A stretch of 8,786 nucleotides of DNA from positions 40,970-49,755 of the forward strand of contig DIZY01000122.1 in the NCBI GenBank assembly GCA_002428055.1, read 5' to 3'. The stretch comes from Helicobacteraceae bacterium UBA6016. GTDB lineage: Bacteria > Campylobacterota > Campylobacteria > Campylobacterales > UBA6016. The position numbers and the translations under genes were made by a program. The notes beneath the pieces are model-generated. The model was not told where the DNA came from. It did not search any database and saw nothing but the letters and a program-made list of their open reading frames with translations. The first letter of the stretch is position 1, and the number at the start of each line of letters is the position of its first letter. This document shows positions 1 through 7,246 of the stretch, piece after piece.

Positions 1-92
1 TTATCAATAATACTGTCATCATAACTATAATTTTTAACAAATTCAGCAAATGCTGGATGTTGCAGATAGTCTATAAAGGGAGTTGTTTTCAT
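1..92 (-). CDS. Unidentified protein, N-terminal 30 residues only
   Basis: A partial gene running off the left edge. The frame starts at ATG (90-92) with a strong ribosome binding site and stays open for 30 codons. It begins MKTTPFIDYLQHPAFAEFV, followed by a Tyr- and Asp-rich stretch. There is no signal peptide or membrane segment in the visible part. I do not recognise a family from so little sequence. It lies 25 bases after hisF on the same strand, so it probably belongs to the same operon and glycan pathway. Confidence 0.7.
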   Translation of the reverse strand, partial: MKTTPFIDYLQHPAFAEFVKNYSYDDSIID

Positions 93-100
93 AGTTAATA

Positions 101-105
101 CCTCC
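101..105 (-). promoter_or_regulatory. Ribosome binding site GGAGG for the partial left-edge gene
   Basis: A perfect GGAGG lies 8 bases before the ATG at 90-92 and within the 25-base gap after hisF. It decides that the short open frame at the left edge is the start of a real gene. Confidence 0.8.
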
Positions 106-117
106 ATGTGCGGTCGC

Positions 118-864
118 TCATTCTCTCACCTCTACTTTTTTATTCTTCAAATACTGTTTTGCACTTTTAATGCTTGATTCCGTAAAATGAAATATATTGG
201 TCGTGCATGCAGCATCTGCCCCGCAATTAAAAGCATCGACAAAATGTTGCCAACTCCCAGCACCGCCGCATACGACTAATGGTATATTAATTTTACAAGA
301 CGATATTTTTATCATCTCAAGATTATATCCGTCTAGCATACCGTCTTTATCTATAGAATTTAAAAATATTTCGCCTGCGCCATACTGTTCAGCCTTCTGT
401 GCCCACTCTAAAAGATTAACCCCTGTATTTGTTTTTCCATCATTAATAAAAACAACATATTTATTATCAAGCTTCTTAACATCTATCGAAACAACGACAC
501 ATTGAGAACCATATTTTTGGGCAATTTCAGTTATAAGACCTGGACTTACAAAAGCATTAGAATTAATAACTATCTTATCGGCACCGTTTTTCAGATATTT
601 TTCCGCATCTTCTATGTTTGCCACCCTACCACCAACACTAAGGGGAACGAAACAATTTTTAGATATTTTGCGGACTACGGTCAAGAAATCTTCAAACTCT
701 TGCTTATTCTCATCTTCTCTAGAAATATCAAGCATCACAATTTCGTCTACCGACCATGTATCTATGAAGTTATGCGTATATATATTGTTTGGAACGAAAT
801 TTCTAGTTCTATACAGAACCCCTTTGTTAAAAAGAAGGGCAATTACAACTCTTTTTTTTAACAC
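118..864 (-). CDS. hisF: HisF-type cyclase-like partner for sugar amidination
   Basis: A (beta/alpha)8 barrel of the HisF family, 248 residues from GTG 862-864, which gives the family-typical start VLKKRVV. A longer form from TTG 877-879 would add five residues and overlap hisH. Phosphate-binding loops are kept: SVGGR (76-80) and CGGAGS (199-204), with NSIDKDGMLDGYN in between. The catalytic Asp11 of true HisF is replaced by Leu (LLFNKG where HisF has LDVKDG), while the second acidic residue survives as Asp128 in SIDVKK. This fits a protein that still docks HisH and channels ammonia but no longer makes imidazole-glycerol phosphate. It should pass ammonia to WbpG. The arrangement TGA-G-GTG implies restart of ribosomes leaving hisH. 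The stop is TGA at 118-120. Confidence 0.9.
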   Translation of the reverse strand: MLKKRVVIALLFNKGVLYRTRNFVPNNIYTHNFIDTWSVDEIVMLDISREDENKQEFEDFLTVVRKISKNCFVPLSVGGRVANIEDAEKYLKNGADKIVINSNAFVSPGLITEIAQKYGSQCVVVSIDVKKLDNKYVVFINDGKTNTGVNLLEWAQKAEQYGAGEIFLNSIDKDGMLDGYNLEMIKISSCKINIPLVVCGGAGSWQHFVDAFNCGADAACTTNIFHFTESSIKSAKQYLKNKKVEVRE

Positions 865-865
865 C

Positions 866-1486
866 TCAGCACATTCCAATAAAGTTTTCTAAGATTTTCA
901 ATCCATCTCTTTGGCTTTTCTCTGGATGAAACTGTAGCCCAACTATATTGTCCTTTCTTATGCCTGCAACAAAATCTATCCCATACGAAGCACTTGCTAT
1001 TACATTATCCTTGTTTGATGGTACAAAATGGTAACTGTGGACGAAATATACTATTGGCTTTTGAAGATTTTGAAAAACTGGATCACGCTCATCCACGCTC
1101 AACTCATTCCAGCCCATATGTATTTTGCGCATCTTGCCTCCGAAATCACCAAAAGGCTCCACGCTTCCGCCAATAAGCCCGAGACCGTCATGCTCTCCGA
1201 ATTCATAGCTCTTTGAAGCCAAAAGCTGCATACCGAGGCATATTCCAAGAAACGGTTTTTTGAGCTTATTGGCATATTCTTGAATTGTATCGGTAAGCCC
1301 AAATTCTCGTAAATTTTTCATGCCGTTACCGAACGCTCCAACGCCAGGGAGAACGGCGCCACTTGAAGCAAAAATCTCATCTTTGTTTCTTGTCAAAATT
1401 GCACTATGTCCTATTTTTTCAATAGCGCCAATAACCGATGCGACATTTCCGATTCCATAATCTATAACTGCTATTTGTTTTTGCAT
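866..1486 (-). CDS. hisH: HisH-type glutaminase subunit for sugar amidination
   Basis: A 206-residue class I glutamine amidotransferase. The triad is intact: Cys83 in GICLGMQLLAS, His187 and Glu189 in GLQFHPEKSQ. The N-terminus IAVIDYGIGN and the PGVGAFG loop (47-53) are typical of HisH. It hydrolyses glutamine and passes ammonia to its HisF-type partner. Standing between WbpG and HisF, with no other his genes, it should be the HisH2-type paralogue serving sugar amidination and not histidine synthesis. The ATG lies 6 bases after the wbpG stop with no clear Shine-Dalgarno, so translation is probably coupled. Its TGA stop is one base before the GTG proposed for hisF. Local composition is less A+T-rich than in the right block. 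Confidence 0.94.
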   Translation of the reverse strand: MQKQIAVIDYGIGNVASVIGAIEKIGHSAILTRNKDEIFASSGAVLPGVGAFGNGMKNLREFGLTDTIQEYANKLKKPFLGICLGMQLLASKSYEFGEHDGLGLIGGSVEPFGDFGGKMRKIHMGWNELSVDERDPVFQNLQKPIVYFVHSYHFVPSNKDNVIASASYGIDFVAGIRKDNIVGLQFHPEKSQRDGLKILENFIGMC

Positions 1487-1492
1487 TTGTGT

Positions 1493-2602
1493 TTAAAGCA
1501 GATTTCTAAGTTTCCATCGACCATTATCTAAATGCCAAAGCTCTTTATTTCTGTGCCTATCGACAATAGCATCAAATTCTGCCTCAGTCAAACTTAGATA
1601 CTCTAGTACTTCCTTCAGGTGTCGCCTAGGAAACTCGCCGTCATATTTTCTGCAAAGTTCCAACCCTTCCTCTCTATCCAAATGCCCATTTTGTATCATT
1701 CTGCTGGCATCCCTAATAGCCCTGCCGAAACCAAACTTTACATACTGCATATAGTAATACAAATCGTCGATTTTATCATCAAGGCTATCATGCCTTGTGA
1801 ATGTACCTTCCGATCTTCCACAAGGGCTCTCCTTGAAGTCTATATGTTTTTTTACATACTCATAGTTAGACCATTGATCCCACTTGAAAAAATAACTCAT
1901 ATATACAGCTTTAACGCCGGCTTTCTGTACATCCTCCAAATCAGGATAAATATAGTGATTCAAATCTTTCTCGCTAACCACATCATCAACCCAATTTCTA
2001 GGATCATCCCCTATACCATTTTCTATCACTTCAGCGAAATCTCTAATCATATCTGATTTATCATGCAGTTTATTGCCACCATACTCTGTCTCGCCATGTT
2101 CAGAGTAAAATACAAGAGGTATTTTATAGTTTGCAGCTATTCTAATAAGCGGAGAATTTACGCCAGCATCCCAGTGAACCTTGGGATTACCCCTTTCTAT
2201 AAAAAATCTCCTTGCAAGATGCCTTGAAACCTTTGCATTTGTATTAATATAAATACTATCAAAACCATATTCAAGCAAAATATGCCTATTGTGTTCTCCA
2301 ACCTCTGTGGGCATCAATGGATTAAAAGTCACTAAAAGTGGATTCATACCATACTCTGTTTTTAGCTTTATGGCATTTGCTGTGCTATCTTTGCCCCCGC
2401 TCCATGGAATAATACAATCCCAATAACCATCGTTCCTTCTATGTTCATTTATTAGTTTTTTTAACTCATTTTCTCTAGCCTGCCAGTCTATAATTCTATT
2501 TTTCATATGTTCGGCGTAGTTACAAGCATTGCAAACACCATTATTATCAAATGCCACCCTTGGCCTCGTATTAGGTGTTAGACATTTCTTACAATATTGC
2601 AT
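1493..2602 (-). CDS. wbpG: N-acetyl-sugar amidotransferase (WbpG/PseA family)
   Basis: A 369-residue PP-loop enzyme matching the N-acetyl sugar amidotransferase family. It starts with a four-cysteine site, C4-x2-C7 and C24-x2-C27 (CKKC...CNAC). The PP-loop SGGKDS is at 68-73 after a PW. HWDAGVNSPLIR and FYSEHGETEYGG follow, as is typical of WbpG and PseA. The enzyme activates the N-acetyl carbonyl of a sugar with ATP and replaces oxygen with ammonia, giving an acetamidino group. The ammonia comes from the HisH/HisF pair encoded directly downstream. In Pseudomonas the target is a UDP-mannuronic acid, while in Campylobacter it is a nonulosonic acid (pseudaminic or legionaminic type); no sugar-building gene here tells which. 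The ATG has a good AGAGGT Shine-Dalgarno. The length is normal for the family. Confidence 0.95.
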   Translation of the reverse strand: MQYCKKCLTPNTRPRVAFDNNGVCNACNYAEHMKNRIIDWQARENELKKLINEHRRNDGYWDCIIPWSGGKDSTANAIKLKTEYGMNPLLVTFNPLMPTEVGEHNRHILLEYGFDSIYINTNAKVSRHLARRFFIERGNPKVHWDAGVNSPLIRIAANYKIPLVFYSEHGETEYGGNKLHDKSDMIRDFAEVIENGIGDDPRNWVDDVVSEKDLNHYIYPDLEDVQKAGVKAVYMSYFFKWDQWSNYEYVKKHIDFKESPCGRSEGTFTRHDSLDDKIDDLYYYMQYVKFGFGRAIRDASRMIQNGHLDREEGLELCRKYDGEFPRRHLKEVLEYLSLTEAEFDAIVDRHRNKELWHLDNGRWKLRNLL

Positions 2603-2611
2603 ATTACCTCT

Positions 2612-3385
2612 TTATATTTTAATACTGTCGTAAAATGAATGCTTCTCATAAAAAGAATATTTTATCGTTTGTGGAAACTTAATATATTCATTCATTTTAA
2701 GAGTTTCGGCATGCCATCGTTCAAACCATTCCAAAACAGCCATGTAATCTTCCAATATTGGTTTCACCATTTGATTTTCCGGTTGTTTTTGGGCTATTAT
2801 AAACATTAAATCATCATCCCAGTAGTTATTTGTATGAACAATCTTAAAACCACATTTGGCCAACATATTGTGAAGTGTGGCAATACTGAAGTGGTATGGC
2901 TGTAAATCTTGAGATCCCTTTGCAAAATAAGTACCCATCGGTTTTTTAAATGGAACCATAATTCTGCTCCCCATTTGTATAAATAAATAGCCATCTTCTC
3001 TCAATAAGTTATAGGTTGCTCTAAGCATTTCAGTAGCACTTTGTGAGTTTTGCAATACAAAAAGTATTGTTGCAAAGTCATAATATGGCTTTTTTACGCT
3101 GGCGTCCGCATCATAGCTTTCTATCGTCCCAAAATAATGCGGTATCTCCTTTTGCTTAAGAAGTTCACTATTTCTCCTAGAAGAATCAACTCCGTATGGC
3201 ACAGCACCAAATGATGCGAGTTTTTCCAAAAGTTGCCCCTCTCCAATGCCAACATCAAAAAATTTTTTATCTTTTAATTCACCGTTTAAAAAATTCTGTA
3301 TAAATCTTGTAGCGAAACAATATCTACTCTCAAAAATTGGACTTTTCGGGTCATACCCGACTTGTTTGCTTTCGCCACTTTCCAA
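2612..3385 (-). CDS. Class I SAM-dependent methyltransferase domain (downstream of in-frame TAG)
   Basis: A Rossmann methyltransferase of 257 residues if translation starts at TTG (3383-3385). The SAM-binding motif I is DVGIGEGQ (44-51). Strand beta-2 ends in an acidic residue, GVDSS (65-69), and DFATILFVLQ, LLREDGYLFIQMGS and PYHFSIATLHNML follow in the family order. The C-terminus ends soon after, so it is shorter than in three-domain sugar C-methyltransferases. The proposed TTG comes immediately after the TAG of the zinc-ribbon part, in the same frame. It has no Shine-Dalgarno of its own, and the next in-frame ATG is too far in to leave a SAM site. The natural product is probably the zinc-ribbon fusion. 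The acceptor is unknown; a sugar or sugar nucleotide is likely from context. The stop is TAA, 9 bases before wbpG. Confidence 0.75.
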   Translation of the reverse strand: MESGESKQVGYDPKSPIFESRYCFATRFIQNFLNGELKDKKFFDVGIGEGQLLEKLASFGAVPYGVDSSRRNSELLKQKEIPHYFGTIESYDADASVKKPYYDFATILFVLQNSQSATEMLRATYNLLREDGYLFIQMGSRIMVPFKKPMGTYFAKGSQDLQPYHFSIATLHNMLAKCGFKIVHTNNYWDDDLMFIIAQKQPENQMVKPILEDYMAVLEWFERWHAETLKMNEYIKFPQTIKYSFYEKHSFYDSIKI

Positions 3386-3571
3386 CTAAACATATTCGTC
3401 ATCCCATAACTTGGCTAGTTCTTCAGCGCTTCTTCTATATCTAGACATTACTAGAGCGCATTTTTTGCATACATGAATCGGATTTCCATCAGTATATAAC
3501 CCAATATTGGGTATTTCAATCATCTCATTGCTACCGCAATTGTCACATGAATATTCGTTGAATATGCTCAC
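3386..3571 (-). CDS. Zinc-ribbon N-terminal part of a methyltransferase (ends at in-frame TAG)
   Basis: The 61-residue product has two Cys pairs, C9-x2-C12 and C35-x2-C38, with GLYTDGNPIHVCKKCALV between and around the second pair. This is the N-terminal zinc-binding domain found fused ahead of sugar C-methyltransferases and related SAM enzymes (Methyltransf_13-like, usual form C-x2-C ... C-x2-CGLV followed by a YDEEY-like segment; here LWDDEYV). On its own it has no known activity. The start is GTG at 3569-3571; an in-frame stop at 3578-3580 excludes a longer form, and AAAAGGT lies upstream. The frame ends at TAG (3386-3388) and the same frame continues directly into the methyltransferase. 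It is therefore best read as the first part of one broken or read-through gene. Confidence 0.6.
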   Translation of the reverse strand: MSIFNEYSCDNCGSNEMIEIPNIGLYTDGNPIHVCKKCALVMSRYRRSAEELAKLWDDEYV

Positions 3572-3719
3572 CCTAAATTACCTTTTATATTTATTTGTCA
3601 TATTTACAACTAGAAAATTAAACTTTGCCATATCTATTGTATGTAAAATAGCCTTTGAAATGACATGTGTGTCGCCATATAAAATTATCACACAAAAGAA
3701 TAAAAATTGTCAAACTTTA
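3572..3719 (-). other. Only sizeable intergenic gap: promoter and leader
   Basis: These 148 bases separate asnB from the left gene block. They hold the promoter described separately and a leader of about 105 bases that is very A+T-rich. Just after the likely transcription start there is a small perfect dyad, GACA-4-TGTC (3662-3673). Further on, imperfect A/T-rich arms at 3601-3608 and 3642-3650 could pair. Neither is strong enough to call an operator or riboswitch. No G+C-rich hairpin plus T-run was seen, so transcripts from asnB may read through. Confidence 0.6.
3684..3713 (-). promoter_or_regulatory. Sigma70-type promoter for the left gene block
   Basis: On the minus strand TTGACA (3708-3713) is a perfect -35 box. 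It is followed after 18 bases by GATAAT (3684-3689), five of six matches to the -10 box, with TG-rich sequence just upstream. If TGATAA is taken as the -10 the spacing is 17. Transcription should begin near 3677, about 105 bases before the GTG at 3571. The -35 box starts 6 bases after the asnB stop. It would drive the methyltransferase frame, wbpG, hisH, hisF and the gene beyond. This is a sequence match only. Confidence 0.6.
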
Positions 3720-5627
3720 CTACGATTCATCTACAATCGTATTAAATATCAAGTGCGAGGGATTGCTTTCATATTTTTTATTCAAAATTAATAAAGTAGA
3801 AAAAAGCACCATAAAATAAAGTGAATCTTGATATGTAATATCCCTTTGCTTAACAACTTTATGCGCCAATTCAGTAACCATTCCCCTAGAAAACTCTCCA
3901 AATTCGGAAAAAGAATCCACCTTTTCGATTATTTCATTTTTTTGATAAAATATTGCACTATCTGGTGCCCTATATGGCTGCTTAGGTCTATCTAAAATGT
4001 AAGATGGTAATTTGTGTTTATAAATATTCTTCAATATATTTTTTTCTTTAAAAGTAGGAAAAATATTATTTATCGGTATTGCTGATGCCATCTCTATGAG
4101 CCTGTAATCTAAAAATGGGGCCCTAACCTCTATAGAGCCGTGCATGCTAGGTAAATCACCCTGTATTGATAGCAAATAGTTTAATAATAATGTTTTATAT
4201 TCTATAAGCTGTGCTCTTACGAGGCTGGAAGATATATTTCTCAAATGCTGCTCCAAATGAGTTTTTATAGTTAGCCTATCCTGTCTGTCTTTATAGAATT
4301 TGTTAAAATTTACTATTGCCTTTTCCCTCAAAAAATGTGAGCTAAAGAGGTTATCAGACTTCGTGGACAGAAGCATCATTTGCAAATATTTTAGATGTTT
4401 TTCACTTAGCATGTATGGGTAAATCTTTTTTATGAATTCTGCCTGCAGAGCTTTACTTTTGCCTCTCAGTAAACTAGAATATTTTACTTCCCTAAATATA
4501 TCGTAACCAAAAAAAAGTTCATCGGAACCCTCTCCAGAAAATATGACTTTTTCTCCTGAAGAGCTTGCTGTTTTAGCAAGAAGAAACATTGGTATAGGTG
4601 CCGCCCTAAAAAGTACACTTTCGGTTTTTATAATATACTGTTCAAAATTATTATATATATCATCGTTAGAAATATCCAATCTGATATTTTCTACGCCATA
4701 AAATTCAGCAAGTTTTTTTTGAAATATCATCTCATTATGTTCCGCTGAATCTTTAAAGCCAATAGAGTATGTTTTAAATTTTTTTCCCATCTCGCTTAAT
4801 TCATGAGTAATAATTCCGGAATCTAGCCCTCCACTCAAATATACACCAAAACCGACATCTGTATTTAATCTCAATCTTATTGATGTTTTCAGCCCATCTA
4901 ATATAATCTGCTCGGAAGCACACCTGTCCAATTCGTAATTCTTTTGCTGATTTAATACTTCATCCAGTTTCCAATATTCACATACATTAATCTCATGCGT
5001 ATCAATGTCTATCTCAATATATGTACCTTCGACAACTGATTTTATGTCATTATATATAGAGCTTACTGGACTCCAATAACTTACAATATTGTTTATCTCT
5101 TCAAAGTTAATACTTGAGGGGGATATTGCATTTATACCTATAGTCTCTGAAGCAAAATATATATTATTAATTTCCTTCTTGTAATACAATGGCTTTTTGC
5201 CAAGTCTATCTCTATATAATAATATTTTGCTAGTTTGCTTATCATATAAAGCTATCGCAAATTGACCATTAACTTTTTTTATAAAATCTTTTCCATAAAA
5301 AAAATAAAGTTTTGGTAGCACCTCTGTATCACAATGAGTGGAAAATTCGACTCCATGCACACTAATTAGCTCATCCTTTAGCTCTTGGTAATTATATATC
5401 TCTCCATTAAAAACAACAATAATGTCTTTAAATATGGATGGCTGCGTATTGTTTGCATCAGGATGATTTATACTTAGTCTATTATTTCCTAAAAAAACTT
5501 TTTTAGATAAATAAATATTATTTTCATCCGGTCCTCTGTGTACGAGAGAATGCAGCATTTTGTGAAGTTTTTCTCTAAGCGATACGCTGTCTGGCTTTTT
5601 TGCTATAATACCAACTATTGAGCACAT
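3720..5627 (-). CDS. asnB: Asparagine synthase (glutamine-hydrolysing), AsnB family
   Basis: A full-length 635-residue class II glutamine amidotransferase fused to an ATP pyrophosphatase domain. Cys2 after the initiator Met is the glutaminase nucleophile. RGPDE (31-35), NGEIYN (74-79) and CDTE (99-102) form the glutamine site, and RDRLGKKPLYY (139-149) ends the N-terminal core. The synthetase domain has the PP-loop SGGLDS at 265-270 and GEGSDELFFGY at 365-375. Glutamine supplies ammonia to a carboxylate activated as an acyl-adenylate. Family members in glycan loci amidate uronic acids, and OxyD-type members amidate malonyl groups for polyketide starters, so free aspartate need not be the substrate here. 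The ATG has a strong AAGGTGAT at 5631-5638 and overlaps the previous gene by 13 bases. No key residue is missing. The C-terminal part beyond about residue 560 was not matched to motifs. Confidence 0.93.
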   Translation of the reverse strand: MCSIVGIIAKKPDSVSLREKLHKMLHSLVHRGPDENNIYLSKKVFLGNNRLSINHPDANNTQPSIFKDIIVVFNGEIYNYQELKDELISVHGVEFSTHCDTEVLPKLYFFYGKDFIKKVNGQFAIALYDKQTSKILLYRDRLGKKPLYYKKEINNIYFASETIGINAISPSSINFEEINNIVSYWSPVSSIYNDIKSVVEGTYIEIDIDTHEINVCEYWKLDEVLNQQKNYELDRCASEQIILDGLKTSIRLRLNTDVGFGVYLSGGLDSGIITHELSEMGKKFKTYSIGFKDSAEHNEMIFQKKLAEFYGVENIRLDISNDDIYNNFEQYIIKTESVLFRAAPIPMFLLAKTASSSGEKVIFSGEGSDELFFGYDIFREVKYSSLLRGKSKALQAEFIKKIYPYMLSEKHLKYLQMMLLSTKSDNLFSSHFLREKAIVNFNKFYKDRQDRLTIKTHLEQHLRNISSSLVRAQLIEYKTLLLNYLLSIQGDLPSMHGSIEVRAPFLDYRLIEMASAIPINNIFPTFKEKNILKNIYKHKLPSYILDRPKQPYRAPDSAIFYQKNEIIEKVDSFSEFGEFSRGMVTELAHKVVKQRDITYQDSLYFMVLFSTLLILNKKYESNPSHLIFNTIVDES

Positions 5628-6445
5628 CTGATCACCTTGTAGTTTTTCTCTCTCGTATTGGTAAAGAATATTTTTTCTAAATTCTCTGTCTCATCCACAA
5701 TCGTAATAGACAAGACCCGCTCGATGCAAAATTTAATTACATTTCTAAAATCCACCGTCGTGTAGCAATCACCTTCCAGGGCCATGGAAAGAGAGGTATG
5801 TTTATCTGCTTGAGAAAAAACTATTCTATTGGTAGACTTATCACCAAGATCTCGATACAAGTCCGCCAGTTCTTCTTTTTTTTTATGTATAACTTTCGTA
5901 TGCCATGCACTATTTTCTAAGTATTTTTCTATGGCTATTGCCTTTAGCTCTTTCAGTTTAAATATCATTTCTTCGGAATACTGTTTTTTTATCGCCAATG
6001 TTGTATGCTTATTGGAGCTAATCGTTGATATGTACGCCTTATTATCGTTAACTCTGACAAATTCATCAAGAATGGGTACGGCAACACCGACTACCAAATA
6101 AATATCCCACTCATAGTCAACTGCGGATTGTAGAATCAATGCTCTTCTTCTAATTATATCAAATGATATACTTCTTTCAATTTTTTTAGATGCGACTAGA
6201 GCCGAGTATATACCAAGACTAAATCCACTAAAATACTCATAAGATTCATTCAAAAAATCAAACTTTGACAAATTTAAAGCATGCACTATTTGTGCCTCAT
6301 CATAAAAAGTCAGAGAATCTTTATTTTCATATTTTTTTAATGTCGAATTATCTATAAATGAGATATTATTTTTCGCAGCAACTATGAACTTCGAATATGG
6401 CACAATAGGATGAAAAATGCCTTGAAAAACCACTATTCTATTCAA
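5615..6445 (-). CDS. FabD-like acyl-CoA:ACP acyltransferase, short form
   Basis: This 276-residue protein is related to malonyl-CoA:ACP transacylase. The nucleophile elbow GFSLG is at 74-78 (Ser76) and runs on as IYSALVA, as in FabD GHSLGEYSALVA. Arg101, 25 residues later in RRRALILQSA, sits where FabD Arg117 binds the free carboxylate of malonyl-CoA. His182 in SAWHTKV matches the catalytic His of FabD SAPFHSPL. The N-terminus is shorter than in FabD, and the GQGSQ motif is poorly kept (VVFQGIFHP). The start is TTG (6443-6445), overlapping the PP-loop stop as TTGA, with a weak GGAA upstream. It likely moves a dicarboxylic acyl group from CoA to the nearby carrier protein. The Ser, Arg and His residues are seen; the substrate is inferred. 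The stop is TAG at 5615-5617. Confidence 0.78.
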   Translation of the reverse strand: MNRIVVFQGIFHPIVPYSKFIVAAKNNISFIDNSTLKKYENKDSLTFYDEAQIVHALNLSKFDFLNESYEYFSGFSLGIYSALVASKKIERSISFDIIRRRALILQSAVDYEWDIYLVVGVAVPILDEFVRVNDNKAYISTISSNKHTTLAIKKQYSEEMIFKLKELKAIAIEKYLENSAWHTKVIHKKKEELADLYRDLGDKSTNRIVFSQADKHTSLSMALEGDCYTTVDFRNVIKFCIERVLSITIVDETENLEKIFFTNTREKNYKVIRCAQ

Positions 6446-7239
6446 AGAAGTTCCGCAACTTGTGAATAATCGTAATTGAGTCTTTTGTCGGCCTCTTCTT
6501 TTGTTATCATGCCATTTTTAATTTGCTCAATTATTTCAATTTCATATGGGTTAATGCCGTACTTTTCAATATGCTTCTTAATGGCATAATCGTTGATAAT
6601 ACAATTACTAGAGTTTAATCCTGAATCTTTTGGTTTTTTCCATCCTATTGTTTTTATTTCGGCCAAAATATCTTCTTCTTTTTTTACTAAATTTACCATA
6701 GGGTTAAAGGAGTAAATAAAGCCTTTGTACATATCGCGATTTGATATGTTGTGAAAACAAAAATCCCTGTTTATTTTTTCAGACATATCAAAATACATTT
6801 GAAGTGGTATCTTGGAAAGATACGATGCGCTTGGTATCTGCCCTGGTAAATACCCACCAGAAATATATTTTATATTATTATTTAGTGCAAAATCTATGAT
6901 TGATCGATTTATATAAAACATACATACATTGCAGATATCGGAGGCTCTAGATACTTGGGCATCTGTAAAAAAATAACCATCTATCGCTTTTTTAAAGTTA
7001 TCTCTAATATTCTTTATTGGTGGAACATCTATTATAAGCCTTATATTCAAGGATTTGGATATATTTAATGCATTTTCTATTGTTAATCTAGAAAGAAAGG
7101 AGTTATCAATCAGGTATGCTATTAAATTCACGCCACGTTCAGATAAGTACTTAAGCACAAATGTACTATCCTTTCCCCCACTATACGCAACCAAGACAGT
7201 TTCATTTCTGATAACTAATTCAGATATAAATTTTTCCAT
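6442..7239 (-). CDS. PP-loop ATP pyrophosphatase, stand-alone
   Basis: A 265-residue N-type ATP pyrophosphatase (adenine nucleotide alpha-hydrolase fold). The PP-loop SGGKDS is at 20-25 on the first strand, followed by alternating strands and helices. A CNVC pair is at 103-106, and SGGYLPG (128-134) resembles the later glycine-rich part of WbpG, TilS and related enzymes. Such proteins use ATP to adenylate a carbonyl or carboxylate, which is then attacked by ammonia or sulfur. There is no glutaminase domain, so ammonia or another nucleophile must come from elsewhere, perhaps from AsnB or HisH. No specific subfamily is recognised. The ATG start has no good Shine-Dalgarno and lies 7 bases after the carrier-protein stop, which suggests translational coupling. 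Its TGA stop overlaps the TTG start of the next gene. A role in activating an ACP-bound acid is a guess from context. Confidence 0.8.
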   Translation of the reverse strand: MEKFISELVIRNETVLVAYSGGKDSTFVLKYLSERGVNLIAYLIDNSFLSRLTIENALNISKSLNIRLIIDVPPIKNIRDNFKKAIDGYFFTDAQVSRASDICNVCMFYINRSIIDFALNNNIKYISGGYLPGQIPSASYLSKIPLQMYFDMSEKINRDFCFHNISNRDMYKGFIYSFNPMVNLVKKEEDILAEIKTIGWKKPKDSGLNSSNCIINDYAIKKHIEKYGINPYEIEIIEQIKNGMITKEEADKRLNYDYSQVAELL

Positions 7240-7246
7240 ATAATTA

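Larger units (their letters stand above)
2612..3571 (-). pseudogene. Zinc-ribbon methyltransferase gene interrupted by one amber codon
   Basis: From GTG 3571 to TAA 2612 there are 320 codons in one frame, with TAG (3386-3388) as the only interruption. If TAG were read, the protein would be 319 residues, with the zinc ribbon, a linker (WDDEYV-stop-LESGESK) and then the methyltransferase, as in intact family members. One base change could create the TAG from several sense codons. TAG ends at least four other genes here (PIG-L, GNAT, FabD-like, asnB), so it is not a reassigned codon. Sequencing error, recent inactivation, leaky readthrough or restart at the adjacent TTG all remain possible. Confidence 0.6.

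Noticed and set aside
877..879. TTG as the start of hisF
   Set aside because: It would add five residues not typical of the family and overlap hisH; GTG at 862-864 gives the usual HisF N-terminus and sits one base after the hisH stop.
118..1486. HisH and HisF as histidine biosynthesis genes
   Set aside because: They directly follow a WbpG-type amidotransferase, no other his gene is present, and HisF lacks the first catalytic Asp.
1619..2056. Plus-strand open frame of 145 codons
   Set aside because: It lies wholly inside wbpG on the other strand and shows no family motifs. The other plus-strand frames at 197-505, 502-861, 5829-6101 and 7411-7686 are shadows for the same reason.
2806..2994. 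Minus-strand open frame of 62 codons inside the methyltransferase
   Set aside because: It is an out-of-frame shadow of the conserved methyltransferase sequence.
3386..3388. TAG as a reassigned sense codon such as pyrrolysine
   Set aside because: TAG is the normal stop of at least four other genes in the window, and the surrounding bases do not resemble known readthrough contexts. Local leakiness cannot be excluded.
3601..3650. Imperfect inverted repeat in the leader
   Set aside because: The arms are short, A/T-only for most pairs and contain a bulge; this is expected by chance in such A+T-rich sequence.
3572..3719. Rho-independent terminator after asnB
   Set aside because: No G+C-rich stem followed by a T-run on the minus strand was found.
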